Shown here piece by piece: positions 33,657-44,315 of a stretch of DNA of 64,000 nucleotides. A model generated the notes under the pieces. It was not told the origin of the DNA. It did not search any database and worked only from the letters and a program-made list of their open reading frames with translations. The DNA is from Ypsolopha sequella. Lineage: Eukaryota; Arthropoda; Insecta; Lepidoptera; Ypsolophidae. Every line of letters starts with the position of its first letter. The first letter of the stretch is position 1. The translations under genes were made by a program, and so were the position numbers. The stretch is taken from assembly GCA_934047225.1 (NCBI GenBank), contig OW204010.1:3056294-3120293 (forward strand), read 5' to 3'.

Positions 33657-34635
33657 CTAATTTTAACGAAGACTGGAGCAATCTGGAAAATGCAAGCAAC
33701 CACGTGCTATGACTACTTCCTCATCGAATCTTGGTATCAGAAAACGAGACCAAGTATTGAGAATACTTGAACTACGGCAAATAATGAGAGTTAAAAAAAA
33801 GACTGCGAAGGAATAAAAAAGAATAAAGAATGTTGGTGCTATGACGTCATCTTGAACAGGAATAATCTTCCCAACGCTGCTGCACATAAGCCATTCATGA
33901 CCAGTGTTTAAAAAACTTTTTCATCTTTTGTATTATTTATAATCGCTATTGTAATATTAACGTTATTTCAGCATGTTCTTTTGCAAATTTTGCAATTATT
34001 AATTGTTATTGCTTGAGATTTTTTTTTTTTGAGGGCGAAGTATTGGGGCGGCACGTCTACACGTCTTCCGCATTCTTGTTACATATACTTAGATAACCAC
34101 GTAACTTTAAGTATAAATAAGGAATCATCTTTCATAAAACATACATTACATAATTAACCATCAAACTGGCAACAACAATTTATTTTATATAAAACCGCCT
34201 CCGAACTTGTCCATTCTATCGTTTGAACATAAAACTCATATGTTCTACCTCTTATTTGAAGATTCCTAATTGCATAACTTTTGTTTTAGCTTTCTGACGA
34301 GTATCTCGAATAATTCACCTGCCAATAACTTGACCTGTCTATCATGTGTTCTAAACCAGAGGTCCCTAAACCACTAGGTATAAGTGTTTCAAAAATTTAG
34401 ATACCAATCTAACATTTACTTTAATTACGCATGATGCTCGACTCGAAATGCAATGTGTCTTGGCCCATACCCAAGCTCAAACAGAAAAAAGCGAAGTGAG
34501 TAAAACCTCTATTGTACCCTCTTGGGTAGAAACCCTAACCCTAACCCTACCTAACCTACCCCTATATTCTTCTGTTTTAATATTTTAAACATACACGGAT
34601 ATTATTGAATATCACAAAAAACTAATTTATATAAT
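33657..34635. other. Non-coding stretch with purine tract and CCCTAA words
   Basis: A 12-T run followed by gagggcgaagtattggggcg near 34030-34055 resembles the polypurine tract seen just before an LTR, but no LTR pair was found. CCCTAACCCTAACCCTA occurs near 34531. The short open frame here has no domain. Confidence 0.35.
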
Positions 34636-34941
34636 TTGAATATGTGCATGCACAACTACTCAGCGTGTCACAGTGACAAAGTGAAATACTTTAAAACGAA
34701 TATTCGTAATTTTTTTTTGACAGAAGGTACTTTGTACCTTGCAAATTATTATAAAAAACAATTAGCTACTAAGTTAGCATGCATTTTAGAATGTAGTGAA
34801 TCTGTTACAAAGTGTGTAACAGGAAATTTTCCAATACCTGTTATAATTGATGGTATTTGTAATGTTAATTATTTACATAATTTTGTCCCTATTGACACGG
34901 TTAGTACAAGTACTAACAAAATTGTAAAAAATTCTTTTTAG
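34636..34941 (+). pseudogene. LINE-4 upstream frame, possible ORF1 remnant
   Basis: 101 codons ending TAG just two bases before the ORF2 ATG, the tight ORF1-ORF2 spacing common in Jockey-group elements. The peptide (ILECSESVTKCVTGNFPIPV, then IIDGICNVNYLHNF) shows no zinc knuckle, coiled coil or FP-like motif. It may be the C-terminal end of a truncated ORF1 or leader DNA that happens to be open. Confidence 0.35.
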
Positions 34942-34943
34942 AA

Positions 34944-37829
34944 TTGAAGACAACGGGAGGGCTGCCTGTATTAAAGGTGGTACATCAAAATATACAAGGC
35001 GGCTTTCTGGGCAAAATACTTTCAATCGAGTTGTTCTTAGAGGAATCAAAAACAGATATTTTGTGTGTAACCGAACATCATCTACATGAACATAATATGC
35101 AGTTTAATGTGAATAATTTTAGTGTTCTTAGCTGCTACAATAGATTAAAAATACAAAAAGGTGGATCCATGATTCTTGTAAAAAATAATATAAAAGCAAA
35201 GGAAAGAAAAGACATAGTAAAACTTTCTGTAGAACATCAAATTGAATTAGCTTGCATAGAAATGAGTACATATATTATTCTCTGTGTTTACCGACCCTCA
35301 GGACAAGATTACAACATTTTTGAAAAAGCAATGGAAGAGGTTTTAAAATTATTATTTGATTCCAAGAAAAAAGTTATTATATGTGGAGATTTTAACGTAG
35401 ATTTACTAGAAAAATCGATTATGCGCTCAAAATTAATACATTTATTCAAATCATTTAATTTGTCTAATGTGTTCTTAGAACCTACTCGAATTACTCGGGA
35501 TACTGCGTCATGCCTCGACAATATATTCTGTGATTGCGAATATTCAGACAATAAAGTAATCAACCGCTTGCAGTCCGATCACAGTGGCCAAACTATAACC
35601 ATTAAACAAAGCGTAAATCAATTGCCCAAAAAAGCTTTTTGCAGGCCTATTACAACTCACAAAGTAGATTGTTTCAAAGCAAACCTAGAAGTTAAATTAG
35701 CACATTTTAATCTTCTCCAAGACTATCCAAACGCTCTCTTTACAGACCTTTTCAACATAGTCTCCAAAGAGTTCGAAAATACGTTTAAGATGCAAAAACT
35801 TTCTAACAAAAGTAAAATCACCTTCAGTGACTGGGCGACTCCAGGTATTTACAAAAGCAGAAATCATTTATACGAATTATACGACAAAAAGTCCTACAAT
35901 AATAATGTTAAATTTACTGAATTCATGAAAAATTACTCACGCATCTTTAAATTGGTGTGTTTAAAAGCAAAAAGTATCTACTTGAATAAAAAACTTAAAA
36001 GGTCCGATAACAAAGTAAAAACAGTATGGAACATCATAAATACTGAAACTGGGAAAAGTAAGAAACGTGATAATGAGCTTAAGTTAAGTATTAACAATGA
36101 AGTCGTTACGGGAGATAAAGAGGTTGCGAATGCCTTTGAACAATTCTTTACTGAAATTCCGTCCTTAACAACTAAAGATTTAAATTCAAGCCCTGGGCTT
36201 GCGCAGGATCTTTTAATAGATCACGTACCTCAGTGTCTTTCTGTATTTGCTTTTAAACATATTAATTCATTAACTGTAATTAAAGCATTTAAATCGCTTA
36301 ACTTGAAAAAAACCGAGGACTTATGGGGCCTATCTGTGAAAGTTATAAGTTCTGTTATTGATTTAATAGCTCCTTATTTGGCATTAATTTTTAATAAATG
36401 TGTAGATGATGGTATCTTTCCTGACTTAATGAAGTTTAGTAAATTGATCCCCCTTTTTAAATCAGGCGACAACGGTGACCCATCAAACTATAGACCTGTG
36501 TCAGTTTTACCGGTTTTGAGTAAGGTTTTTGAAAAAATAGTTTTTAATCAATTGTTATTTCATTTTAATTTAAATAAGTTGCTTCACTGTGAACAATACG
36601 GATTCACTAGAGGGAGGTCAACCACAGATGCAGGAGTTGCTTTAGTTAAGCACATTTTTGATGCTTGGGAAGAAAAGCAGGATGCATTTGGTGTATTTTG
36701 TGACCTCTTGAAAGCCTTCGACTGCGTTAATCATGAAACACTCTTATGTAAATTAGATCACTACGGAGTGAGGGGCAAATCTTTGGCGTTAATGAAGTCG
36801 TATCTTAGTGATCGTATTCAAAAGGTAGACATTAAGGGGGTAAAATCATGTGGAGCATTAGTTAAAATGGGTGTCCCGCAGGGTTCCATATTGGGGCCCT
36901 TGCTGTTTTTAATTTACATAAATGACCTTCCCTATTTAATTAAAGACTTAACTAAGATAGTACTATTCGCAGACGACACGTCACTTATTTTTAAAGTTAA
37001 TAGACGTAAAGATATCCTTGACGACGCGAATACAACTTTATCACTGGTGCTTGATTGGTTTACTGTAAATAATTTAGTTTTAAACGCAAAAAAGACAAAA
37101 TGTATAAAATTCACGTTACCAAATGTTATTCAAGTGGATTGTAATTTGCTTTTGCAGGGGTCCAAGCTGGAGTTAGTTAACGAAACTAAGTTTTTGGGCA
37201 TTACGGTAGACTCTCGTCTTCAGTGGGGTCCCCACATAGAAGCCCTATGTGGTAGACTTAGTTCGGCCGCATACGCTGTTAGACGCATAAGGCAAATTAC
37301 TGATGTAGATACTGCTAGACTAGTCTATTTTAGTTACTTTCACAGCATTTTGTCATACGGCATGCTGTTATGGGGTAGAGCCGCGGATACAGACGCAGTC
37401 TTTGTTTTGCAGAAGAGAGCAATTCGGGCTATTTATAATATGAAGCACCGGGATTCATTAAGAGAAAAGTTCAAAGAAATTAATATATTAACTGTTCCTT
37501 GTGAATATATTTACCAAGTCCTTAGATATGTCAGAAAAAATGTTGAGTCTCTCCCAAGGCTTGGTGAGCAACAATGTAAGGAAACCAGAAATAAGTATAA
37601 ACTGGCTTTTCCAAAAATCAGACTCGCCAAAGTGAGTACCTCTTTCGTAGGACATGGTATAAGATTTTACAATAAACTTCCAAAGGAGGTCCTTACTTTG
37701 TCAGAGAATAAGTTTAAACAGTATATTAAGCAGGGCCTACTGAAAAAGGCATATTATAAAATAAATGAATATTTGGATGATGGTGAAGCATGGTGTTATA
37801 GTGATACTGATTTTAATGAAAGTAGGTAA
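34944..37829 (+). CDS. LINE-4 ORF2: endonuclease and reverse transcriptase, intact
   Basis: 961 residues without a stop. Endonuclease (about 1-220): HQNIQGGF (14-21), TEHHL with the catalytic Glu (43-47), YRPSG (116-120), GDFNVD (148-153), LDNIF (191-195) and SDHSG (211-215). RT (about 490-780): NYRPVSVLPVLSKVFEKIV, YGFTRGRSTTDAG, CDLLKAFDCV (586-595), GVPQGSILGP (643-652), FADDTS (675-680) and KFLGITVDSRLQWGPHIEAL. The C-terminus contains LQKRAIRAIYNMKHRDSL and a region ending GIRFYNKLPKEV, typical of Jockey/CR1-group proteins. One departure is Leu instead of the usual Ser in D-L-S-K-A-F-D. Codon use is AT-rich. The protein appears functional, so this copy was recently active or is under little decay. 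It is distinct from LINE-3 (FADDTS versus YADDTA). Confidence 0.9.
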   Translation: MKTTGGLPVLKVVHQNIQGGFLGKILSIELFLEESKTDILCVTEHHLHEHNMQFNVNNFSVLSCYNRLKIQKGGSMILVKNNIKAKERKDIVKLSVEHQIELACIEMSTYIILCVYRPSGQDYNIFEKAMEEVLKLLFDSKKKVIICGDFNVDLLEKSIMRSKLIHLFKSFNLSNVFLEPTRITRDTASCLDNIFCDCEYSDNKVINRLQSDHSGQTITIKQSVNQLPKKAFCRPITTHKVDCFKANLEVKLAHFNLLQDYPNALFTDLFNIVSKEFENTFKMQKLSNKSKITFSDWATPGIYKSRNHLYELYDKKSYNNNVKFTEFMKNYSRIFKLVCLKAKSIYLNKKLKRSDNKVKTVWNIINTETGKSKKRDNELKLSINNEVVTGDKEVANAFEQFFTEIPSLTTKDLNSSPGLAQDLLIDHVPQCLSVFAFKHINSLTVIKAFKSLNLKKTEDLWGLSVKVISSVIDLIAPYLALIFNKCVDDGIFPDLMKFSKLIPLFKSGDNGDPSNYRPVSVLPVLSKVFEKIVFNQLLFHFNLNKLLHCEQYGFTRGRSTTDAGVALVKHIFDAWEEKQDAFGVFCDLLKAFDCVNHETLLCKLDHYGVRGKSLALMKSYLSDRIQKVDIKGVKSCGALVKMGVPQGSILGPLLFLIYINDLPYLIKDLTKIVLFADDTSLIFKVNRRKDILDDANTTLSLVLDWFTVNNLVLNAKKTKCIKFTLPNVIQVDCNLLLQGSKLELVNETKFLGITVDSRLQWGPHIEALCGRLSSAAYAVRRIRQITDVDTARLVYFSYFHSILSYGMLLWGRAADTDAVFVLQKRAIRAIYNMKHRDSLREKFKEINILTVPCEYIYQVLRYVRKNVESLPRLGEQQCKETRNKYKLAFPKIRLAKVSTSFVGHGIRFYNKLPKEVLTLSENKFKQYIKQGLLKKAYYKINEYLDDGEAWCYSDTDFNESR

Positions 37830-38241
37830 TAATTTAATTAATTAATATAATTTCCTAACTTTTGATTCCTCTTAAGAGTTAACATTAAATAATTACAGAC
37901 TGTAAAAGGAAATAGACTATATGAGACAGGTAGGCAAAGATATATATGTTTTTCTTTTTTTATTAACCTGAATTCCTGCTGTCTTGTATTTTCTTATCCC
38001 TTGGTTAAAGTAGATATAAGTAATTTGATGTATAGTATAAGTTTATGTTAAAAAAAAAAGACATGATCTTGCCAAGTTTCTTGCCCGTTCTTCTTAGCAA
38101 GACTAATCGAATGGGCGGAGGTAGGCATGTATTTATATATGTAACCTATTACTATGTAGTATATAGGATGGGATTTGGTCGGCTGCCTGGATTCGTGCTG
38201 GGGGCTCGGTTGGTGATCATTGAACCTGTTCCTGGTCCCTG

Positions 38242-41200
38242 GCCGTCTGCAAAAAGAGCTAAATAAACGTGCCGTCTGCAAAAAGAGCTAAATGAACGTG
38301 CCGTCTACGAAAAGAGCTAAATGAACGTGCCGTCTGCGAAAAGAGCTAAATGAACGTGCCGTCTGCAAAAAGAGCTAAATGAACGTGCCGTCTACGAAAA
38401 GAGCTAAATGAACGTGCCGTCTGCGAAAAGAGCTAAATAAACGTGCCGTCTGCGAAAAGAGCTAAATAAACGTGCCGTCTGCAAAAAGAGCTAAATGAAC
38501 GTGCCGTCTACGAAAAGAGCTAAATGAACGTGCCGTCTGCGAAAAGAGCTAAATAAACGTGCCGTCTGCAAAAAGAGCTAAATAAACGTGCCGTCTACGA
38601 AAAGAGCTAAATGAACGTGCCGTCTGCGAAAAGAGCTAAATGAACGTGCCGTCTGCAAAAAGAGCTAAATAAACGTGCCGTCTGCAAAAAGAGTTAAATG
38701 AACGTGCCGTCTACGAAAAGAGCTAAATGAACGTGCCGTCTGCAAAAAGAGCTAAATGAACGTGCCGTCTGCAAAAAGAGCTAAATGAACGTGCCGTCAA
38801 CGAAAAGAGCTAAATAAACGTGCTGTCTGCGAAAATAGCTAAATAAACGTGCCGTCTGCAAAAAGAGCTAAATGAACGTGCCGTCTACGAAAAGAGCTAA
38901 ATGAACGTGCCGTCTGCGAAAAGAGCTAAATGAACGTGCCGTCTGCGAAAAGAGCTAAATGAACGTGCCGTCTGCAAAAAGAGCTTAATGAACGTGCCGT
39001 CTACGAAAAGAGCTAAATAAACGTGCCGTCTGCAAAAAGAGCTAAATGAACGTGCCGTCTACGAAAAGAGCTAAATGAACGTGCCGTCTGCGAAAAGAGC
39101 TAAATAAACGTGCCGTCTGCGAAAAGAGCTAAATGAACGTGCCGTCTGCAAAAAGAGCTTAATGAACGTGCCGTCTACGAAAAGAGCTAAATAAACGTGC
39201 CGTCTGCGAAAATAGCTAAATAAACGTGCCGTCTGCGAAAAGAGCTAAATAAACGTGCCGTCTGCAAAAAGAGCTAAATGAACGTGCCGTCTACGAAAAG
39301 AGCTTAATGAACGTGCCGTCTGCGAAAAGGGCTAACTAAACGTGCCGTCTGCGAAAATAGCTAAATAAACGTGCCGTCTGCGAAAAGAGCTAAATAAACG
39401 TGCCGTCTGCAAAATAGCTAAATAAACGTGCCGTCTGCGAAAAGAGCTAAATAAACGTGCCGTCTGCAAAAAGAGCTAAATGAACGTGCCGTCTACGAAA
39501 AGAGCTAAATAAACGTGCCGTCTGCAAAAAGAGCTAAATAAACGTGCCGTCTACGAAAAGAGCTAAATGAACGTGCCGTCTGCGAAAAGAGCTAAATGAA
39601 CGTGCCGTCTGCAAAAAGAGCTAAATAAACGTGCCGTCTGCAAAAAGAGTTAAATGAACGTGCCGTCTACGAAAAGAGCTAAATGAACGTGCCGTCTGCA
39701 AAAAGAGCTAAATGAACGTGCCATCTGCAAAAAGAGCTAAATGAACGTGCCGTCAACGAAAAGAGCTAAATAAACGTGCTGTCTGCGAAAATAGCTAAAT
39801 AAACGTGCCGTCTGCAAAAAGAGCTAAATGAACGTGCCGTCTACGAAAAGAGCTAAATGATCGTGCCGTCTGCGAAAAGAGCTAAATGAACGTGCCGTCT
39901 GCGAAAAGAGCTTAATGAACGTGCCGTCTACGAAAAGAGCTAAATAAACGTGCCGTCTGCAAAAAGAGCTAAATGAACGTGCCGTCTACGAAAAGAGCTA
40001 AATGAACGTGCCGTCTGCGAAAAGAGCTAAATAAACGTGCCGTCTGCGAAAAGAGCTAAATGAACGTGCCGTCTACGAAAAGAGCTAAATAAACGTGCCG
40101 TCTGCAAAAAGAGCTAAATAAACGTGCCGTCTACGAAAAGAGCTAAATGAACGTGCCGTCTGCGAAAAGAGCTAAATGAACGTGCCGTCTGCAAAAAGAG
40201 CTAAATAAACGTGCCGTCTGCAAAAAGAGTTAAATGAACGTGCCGTCTACGAAAAGAGCTAAATGAACGTGCCGTCTGCAAAAAGAGCTAAATGAACGTG
40301 CCATCTGCAAAAAGAGCTAAATGAACGTGCCGTCAACGAAAAGAGCTAAATAAACGTGCTGTCTGCGAAAATAGCTAAATAAACGTGCCGTCTGCAAAAA
40401 GAGCTAAATGAACGTGCCGTCTACGAAAAGAGCTAAATGATCGTGCCGTCTGCGAAAAGAGCTAAATGAACGTGCCGTCTGCGAAAAGAGCTTAATGAAC
40501 GTGCCGTCTACGAAAAGAGCTAAATAAACGTGCCGTCTGCAAAAAGAGCTAAATGAACGTGCCGTCTACGAAAAGAGCTAAATGAACGTGCCGTCTGCGA
40601 AAAGAGCTAAATAAACGTGCCGTCTGCGAAAAGAGCTAAATGAACGTGCCGTCTGCAAAAAGAGTTTAATGAACGTGCCGTCTACGAAAAGAGCTAAATA
40701 AACGTGCCGTCTGCGAAAATAGCTAAATAAACGTGCCGTCTGCGAAAAGAGCTAAATAAACGTGCCGTCTGCAAAAAGAGCTAAATGAACGTGCCGTCTA
40801 CGAAAAGAGCTTAATGAACGTGCCGTCTGCGAAAAGGGCTAACTAAACGTGCCGTCTGCGAAAATAGCTAAATAAACGTGCCGTCTGCGAAAAGAGCTAA
40901 ATAAACGTGCCGTCTGCAAAATAGCTAAATAAACGTGCCGTCTGCGAAAAGAGCTAAATAAACGTGCCGTCTGCAAAAAGAGCTAAATGAACGTGCCGTC
41001 TACGAAAAGAGCTAAATAAACGTGCCGTCTGCGAAAATAGCTAAATAAACGTGCCGTCTGCGAAAAGAGCTAAATAAACGTGCCGTCTGCAAAAAGAGCT
41101 AAATGAACGTGCCGTCTACGAAAAGAGCTAAATGAACGTGCCGTCTGCGAAAAGGGCTAAATAAACGTGCCGTCTGCGAAAATAGCTAAATAAACGTGCC

Positions 41201-41249
41201 GTCTGCGAAAATAGCTAAATAAACGTGCCGTCTGTGAAAAGGGCTAAAT
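38242..41249 (+). repeat. 29-bp satellite array, about 104 units
   Basis: The unit is close to CGTGCCGTCTGCAAAAAG followed by AGCTAAATGAA. Variants at the centre (GCAAAAAG, GCGAAAAG, ACGAAAAG, CAACGAAAAG) and end (ATGAA, ATAAA) are mixed along 3.0 kb. Rare variants recur in blocks: CGTGCCATCTGC at about 39716 and 40296 is offset by 580 bp, exactly 20 units. The first unit is the 3' end of LINE-4. TAA in every unit precludes coding in that frame. Confidence 0.95.
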
Positions 41250-41642
41250 GTCTGCCAGCCTGATTTTTCCGCGAAATTCTCAAGGCGAGTTTTGGTTCGT
41301 TCAACTTTCCTCACATCTTAAGAATACTATTGGGGCTATAACTTGAAGATGAAACTAATAAAAACCTTTGGGCAATGGCTGAATTTAAGACAGTGATGAG
41401 AATCATCAATAGTGGATATGACAAATTTTAAAGCACAAAAAAATGCTGATGTGGTGGTTTAATATCTGAATGGCAGTGTTGTAATTAGAGCCATGCATGT
41501 GTAAGCAGAGGAAGTCAATAAATTGTATGTAGACGATGCGCTAACATACGTACGTATTTTCGTGAACCATTGCCTGCTACCAAGAAACTAGATTGAAGGT
41601 ATAGCTTTATGAATGAGAAATGTAAATTGTTTAAAACACAAT
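41250..41642. other. Spacer, no gene seen
   Basis: Sequence between the satellite and a solo LTR. No open frame, domain or repeat recognised. Confidence 0.5.
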
Positions 41643-42191
41643 TGTAACGAAGCCCCGATTCCCCGCAACGGAGCCCCCACCGAGCCACACGCAAGAGCGG
41701 TGGCGTGGGAGGTTGACGCCATATAAAACCAAGACACAGACAGGAGGGCCGACAGTTTCTGTGACACCACCGACAAGTGAGACACCCCATCGGAAGGAGG
41801 CTGTCCTGCGCAACGGGCGCGTAACCCGAGACCCGGACCTCTCAAACCTGGATTATTGGATTGCAGTGAAACCATTGGATTGTTGTGAATTTAGTGGAGT
41901 AGGGACTGCGCCCACAGGAGAGTGTGCCTTAGCCGCGACGCGTTCTAGTTTTTACCGAAAAGCTGTTCGTAGCCAAGCTCCCTCTCTCTCCCGGTGATTT
42001 GTACTGACGTAGGTTGAAACCCATGTGAACATTAGTGCGTGACGATAAATAATTGATAAAATGCGATACCCCCCAGCTGTAGTATTATGTGAATAAATAA
42101 CCGATGTGTTAATAGTAATTGTGTGTTTCCGTTCACCATACCCTCGTCCCAAGAGCAGTTGAGATCCATGCTGACGCGGCAGATCATCACA
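41643..42191 (+). mobile_element. Probable solo LTR, 549 bp
   Basis: Begins TGTAACGAAGCCCC and ends GATCATCACA, flanked by CAAT at 41639-41642 and 42192-42195 (a 6-bp reading CACAAT with a two-base shorter LTR is equally possible). A TATAAAA box lies at about 41722 and AATAAATAA near 42093, as in LTR promoters and poly(A) signals. GC content is higher than the flanks. No internal genes lie beside it, so it is a solo LTR. Confidence 0.65.
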
Positions 42192-42195
42192 CAAT

Positions 42196-43055
42196 TACTA
42201 TTATTAAGCTATCGCCATAACGATGAAACATAAAAAAGAGACAAAAGCGTTTGTTTTCTGCTCTAATCAGATGCCGCGCACGCAAAACTTCAGTTATTTT
42301 GAAATCGTGGCTACATTATGCCATTAACCATAATTTGTTTATGTAATAAATATGGTTTTTTCTAGTTAGTATTTGCGTGTGTTGGTTTCTATTCAATCGG
42401 TTTTGAAACATGGAAACTGAATCGCTTTTTTCTTGAAATTCATGCGTTTTTAAAAGTAATATAATAAATACAAGATTTAAAGTTTGTTTATTTATAAAGT
42501 GTAATTAATAATTGCCTTGAGTTCCAAAACACGCTATATATTTTTTTTTATTTTCACCATCTACGTTGACGGAACTGAATCCAATACAAAATTGATGTTT
42601 AGCATTGTGGAGCCCTTTAATTGTAAACTCTCCTGAAATCTAATGACAATAAGTAACTTAATTGTGGAATTAATTGTTTTTCGGTAGTCAAAACCCTACA
42701 TTATCCCTTATAATATTTAATGTTTCAATGTCCTTTAAACCTGCAAATTGAATTAAAGGACCAACTTAACTTGACACTTACGATATCTATATATATAATT
42801 ATCTCCAATAATCTCCATGTAGGTTTCTAAGGAGTCTAATTAAGTTCGTCATGACAATTTCCTACATAATAAAATATTTGTAATTTTCAGTTTTTTTCCT
42901 ATATGTGTCCTATAAGACCTACCTGCCAACATTTTTTTTTTCGTTTTAATAAGTTCTGATTCCCTTGCGAGTGTCAAAAATTTTTATGAAATTGAGTGTG
43001 TATAGGGCAATTACTTTTTTCGCGTCAAATAAGAGTCTGATTTTTTTTTAAGTCT
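42196..43055. other. AT-rich spacer, no gene seen
   Basis: No open frame or clear repeat structure. Probably host intron DNA. Confidence 0.45.
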
Positions 43056-43197
43056 TAGTCTTCTGTATATGTATCAGTTTCAACTTGATATCTCATAACC
43101 AATAGACCAAGACCAATAGGGTCTTGACAGACAGACAGACGGACAACAAAGTGATCCTATAAGGGTGCCGTTTTTCGTTTTGAGGCACAGAACCCTA
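43056..43197 (-). repeat. GGTTCCGTACCC-type repeat, diverged
   Basis: The minus strand reads agggttctgtgcctcaaaac, then ataggatcactttgttgtcc and gtctgtctgtc. It is a diverged relative of the copies at 18655 and 51208. Confidence 0.5.
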
Positions 43198-43596
43198 AAA
43201 AACGAAACTAAAATTGTCATTGAAATTTAAAAAAATTGTAAAGAAACCAAATAGGTAACTGTAAATTGTAACCAAAAAGGGACGTATATTTTATTTATTT
43301 GGCGTCTATTAATTTGGCGTTATTTCAATGGAAAAAAGAGATAAAAATTATTAAATCAAGCTGAAACCAGGCCCATCCAACACAGCAAAATTCGCTGAAT
43401 CTAATGTTGTTTTTAACTACTTTTGACCATAAATGCTGGTTGGTCATATGGTTTTTGCACAATCGACATGAAATTTACGATCTTAAATATTTTTATGTAT
43501 TTATTTATTTTATATTTAAGGAAAACTAACAGCAAAAAGTAACTGAAAAATAAACAGATAGTTCATTATGTTCCTCATTATGGTTTTGTTCGTCTG

Positions 43597-44079
43597 TAAA
43601 GGAATGGGGGGCTATCAGAATTACCGGTGTCACCCATTCTTGGTCACAGAAACCGGGGTAATCGGGCGAGGAGTTAAAATGTACAGAGCGGTAGAATCAC
43701 AATTTTAATCAAACGTTACTGAACGAAATACAACCGTTTTTATAATTCTTGATCTGTAAGATAACGAATTTAACCGACGTTCTGCAGAACACGTGGTGCC
43801 TCAACGAGATTCAAAACGATTCCGTCTCAATGGCGGCCGATCGCCAGTGTTGCCACCCTGTCTCCCTTTGACAGTTCCTCTCGGTCCGAATCGCACCAGT
43901 GTTCTGCATTACGCCAGACCGTGTTGGATGCTCCATCCGACCCGACCGGTCGGTTGCCCCATCCAGCACGCTCTTTAATCATACGACACGGATACGTCAG
44001 ATGCGCTCACTATCAACCAGCTCAATCGCATCGCGCAGCACATTCCCAACCACCGCCATTCTTACTGGACGCACCGTCA
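43597..44079 (-). repeat. Gypsy-like element 3' LTR
   Basis: 483 bp. Plus-strand start TAAAGGAATGGGGG, end GCACCGTCA. The minus strand starts TGACGG. The twin is 50026-50508. Confidence 0.85.
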
Positions 44080-44315
44080 CGACCAGACTGACACGTCGCT
44101 CGTCCTCTTATGGTCTCCGACTTCTTATGACGGTTAATCTGGAAAGAAGGGAATACACCACCTTAGGCTTTTCAGGGCATCCGCTCGCCCATCCCTGGCA
44201 TTCACCTTTACACACAACCACACGTATTCACACTTACACTTTTGTTCTCACGTCCATGACCGGACCGGACAATCACTCATAATTATCCCTACGATCACCA
44301 ACTACACTTATTGCA

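Larger units (their letters stand above)
34636..38241 (+). mobile_element. LINE-4: 5'-truncated non-LTR element with intact ORF2
   Basis: A short frame (34636-34941) is followed two bases later by a complete ORF2 (34944-37829), a 410-bp 3' UTR and then, with no break, the 29-bp satellite at 38242. The 3' UTR ends in GGCCGTCTGCAAAAAGAGCT, which is the satellite unit itself. A full ORF1 and a target-site duplication are not visible. Confidence 0.8.

Noticed and set aside
34528..34560. CCCTAACCCTAACCCTA words, possible telomeric DNA
   Set aside because: Only three short, imperfect units, and the insect telomere unit is TTAGG/CCTAA; too short to infer an interstitial telomere.
38242..41249. CRISPR array
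   Set aside because: Units are contiguous 29-bp tandem repeats with no unique spacers, in a eukaryotic context with no cas genes.
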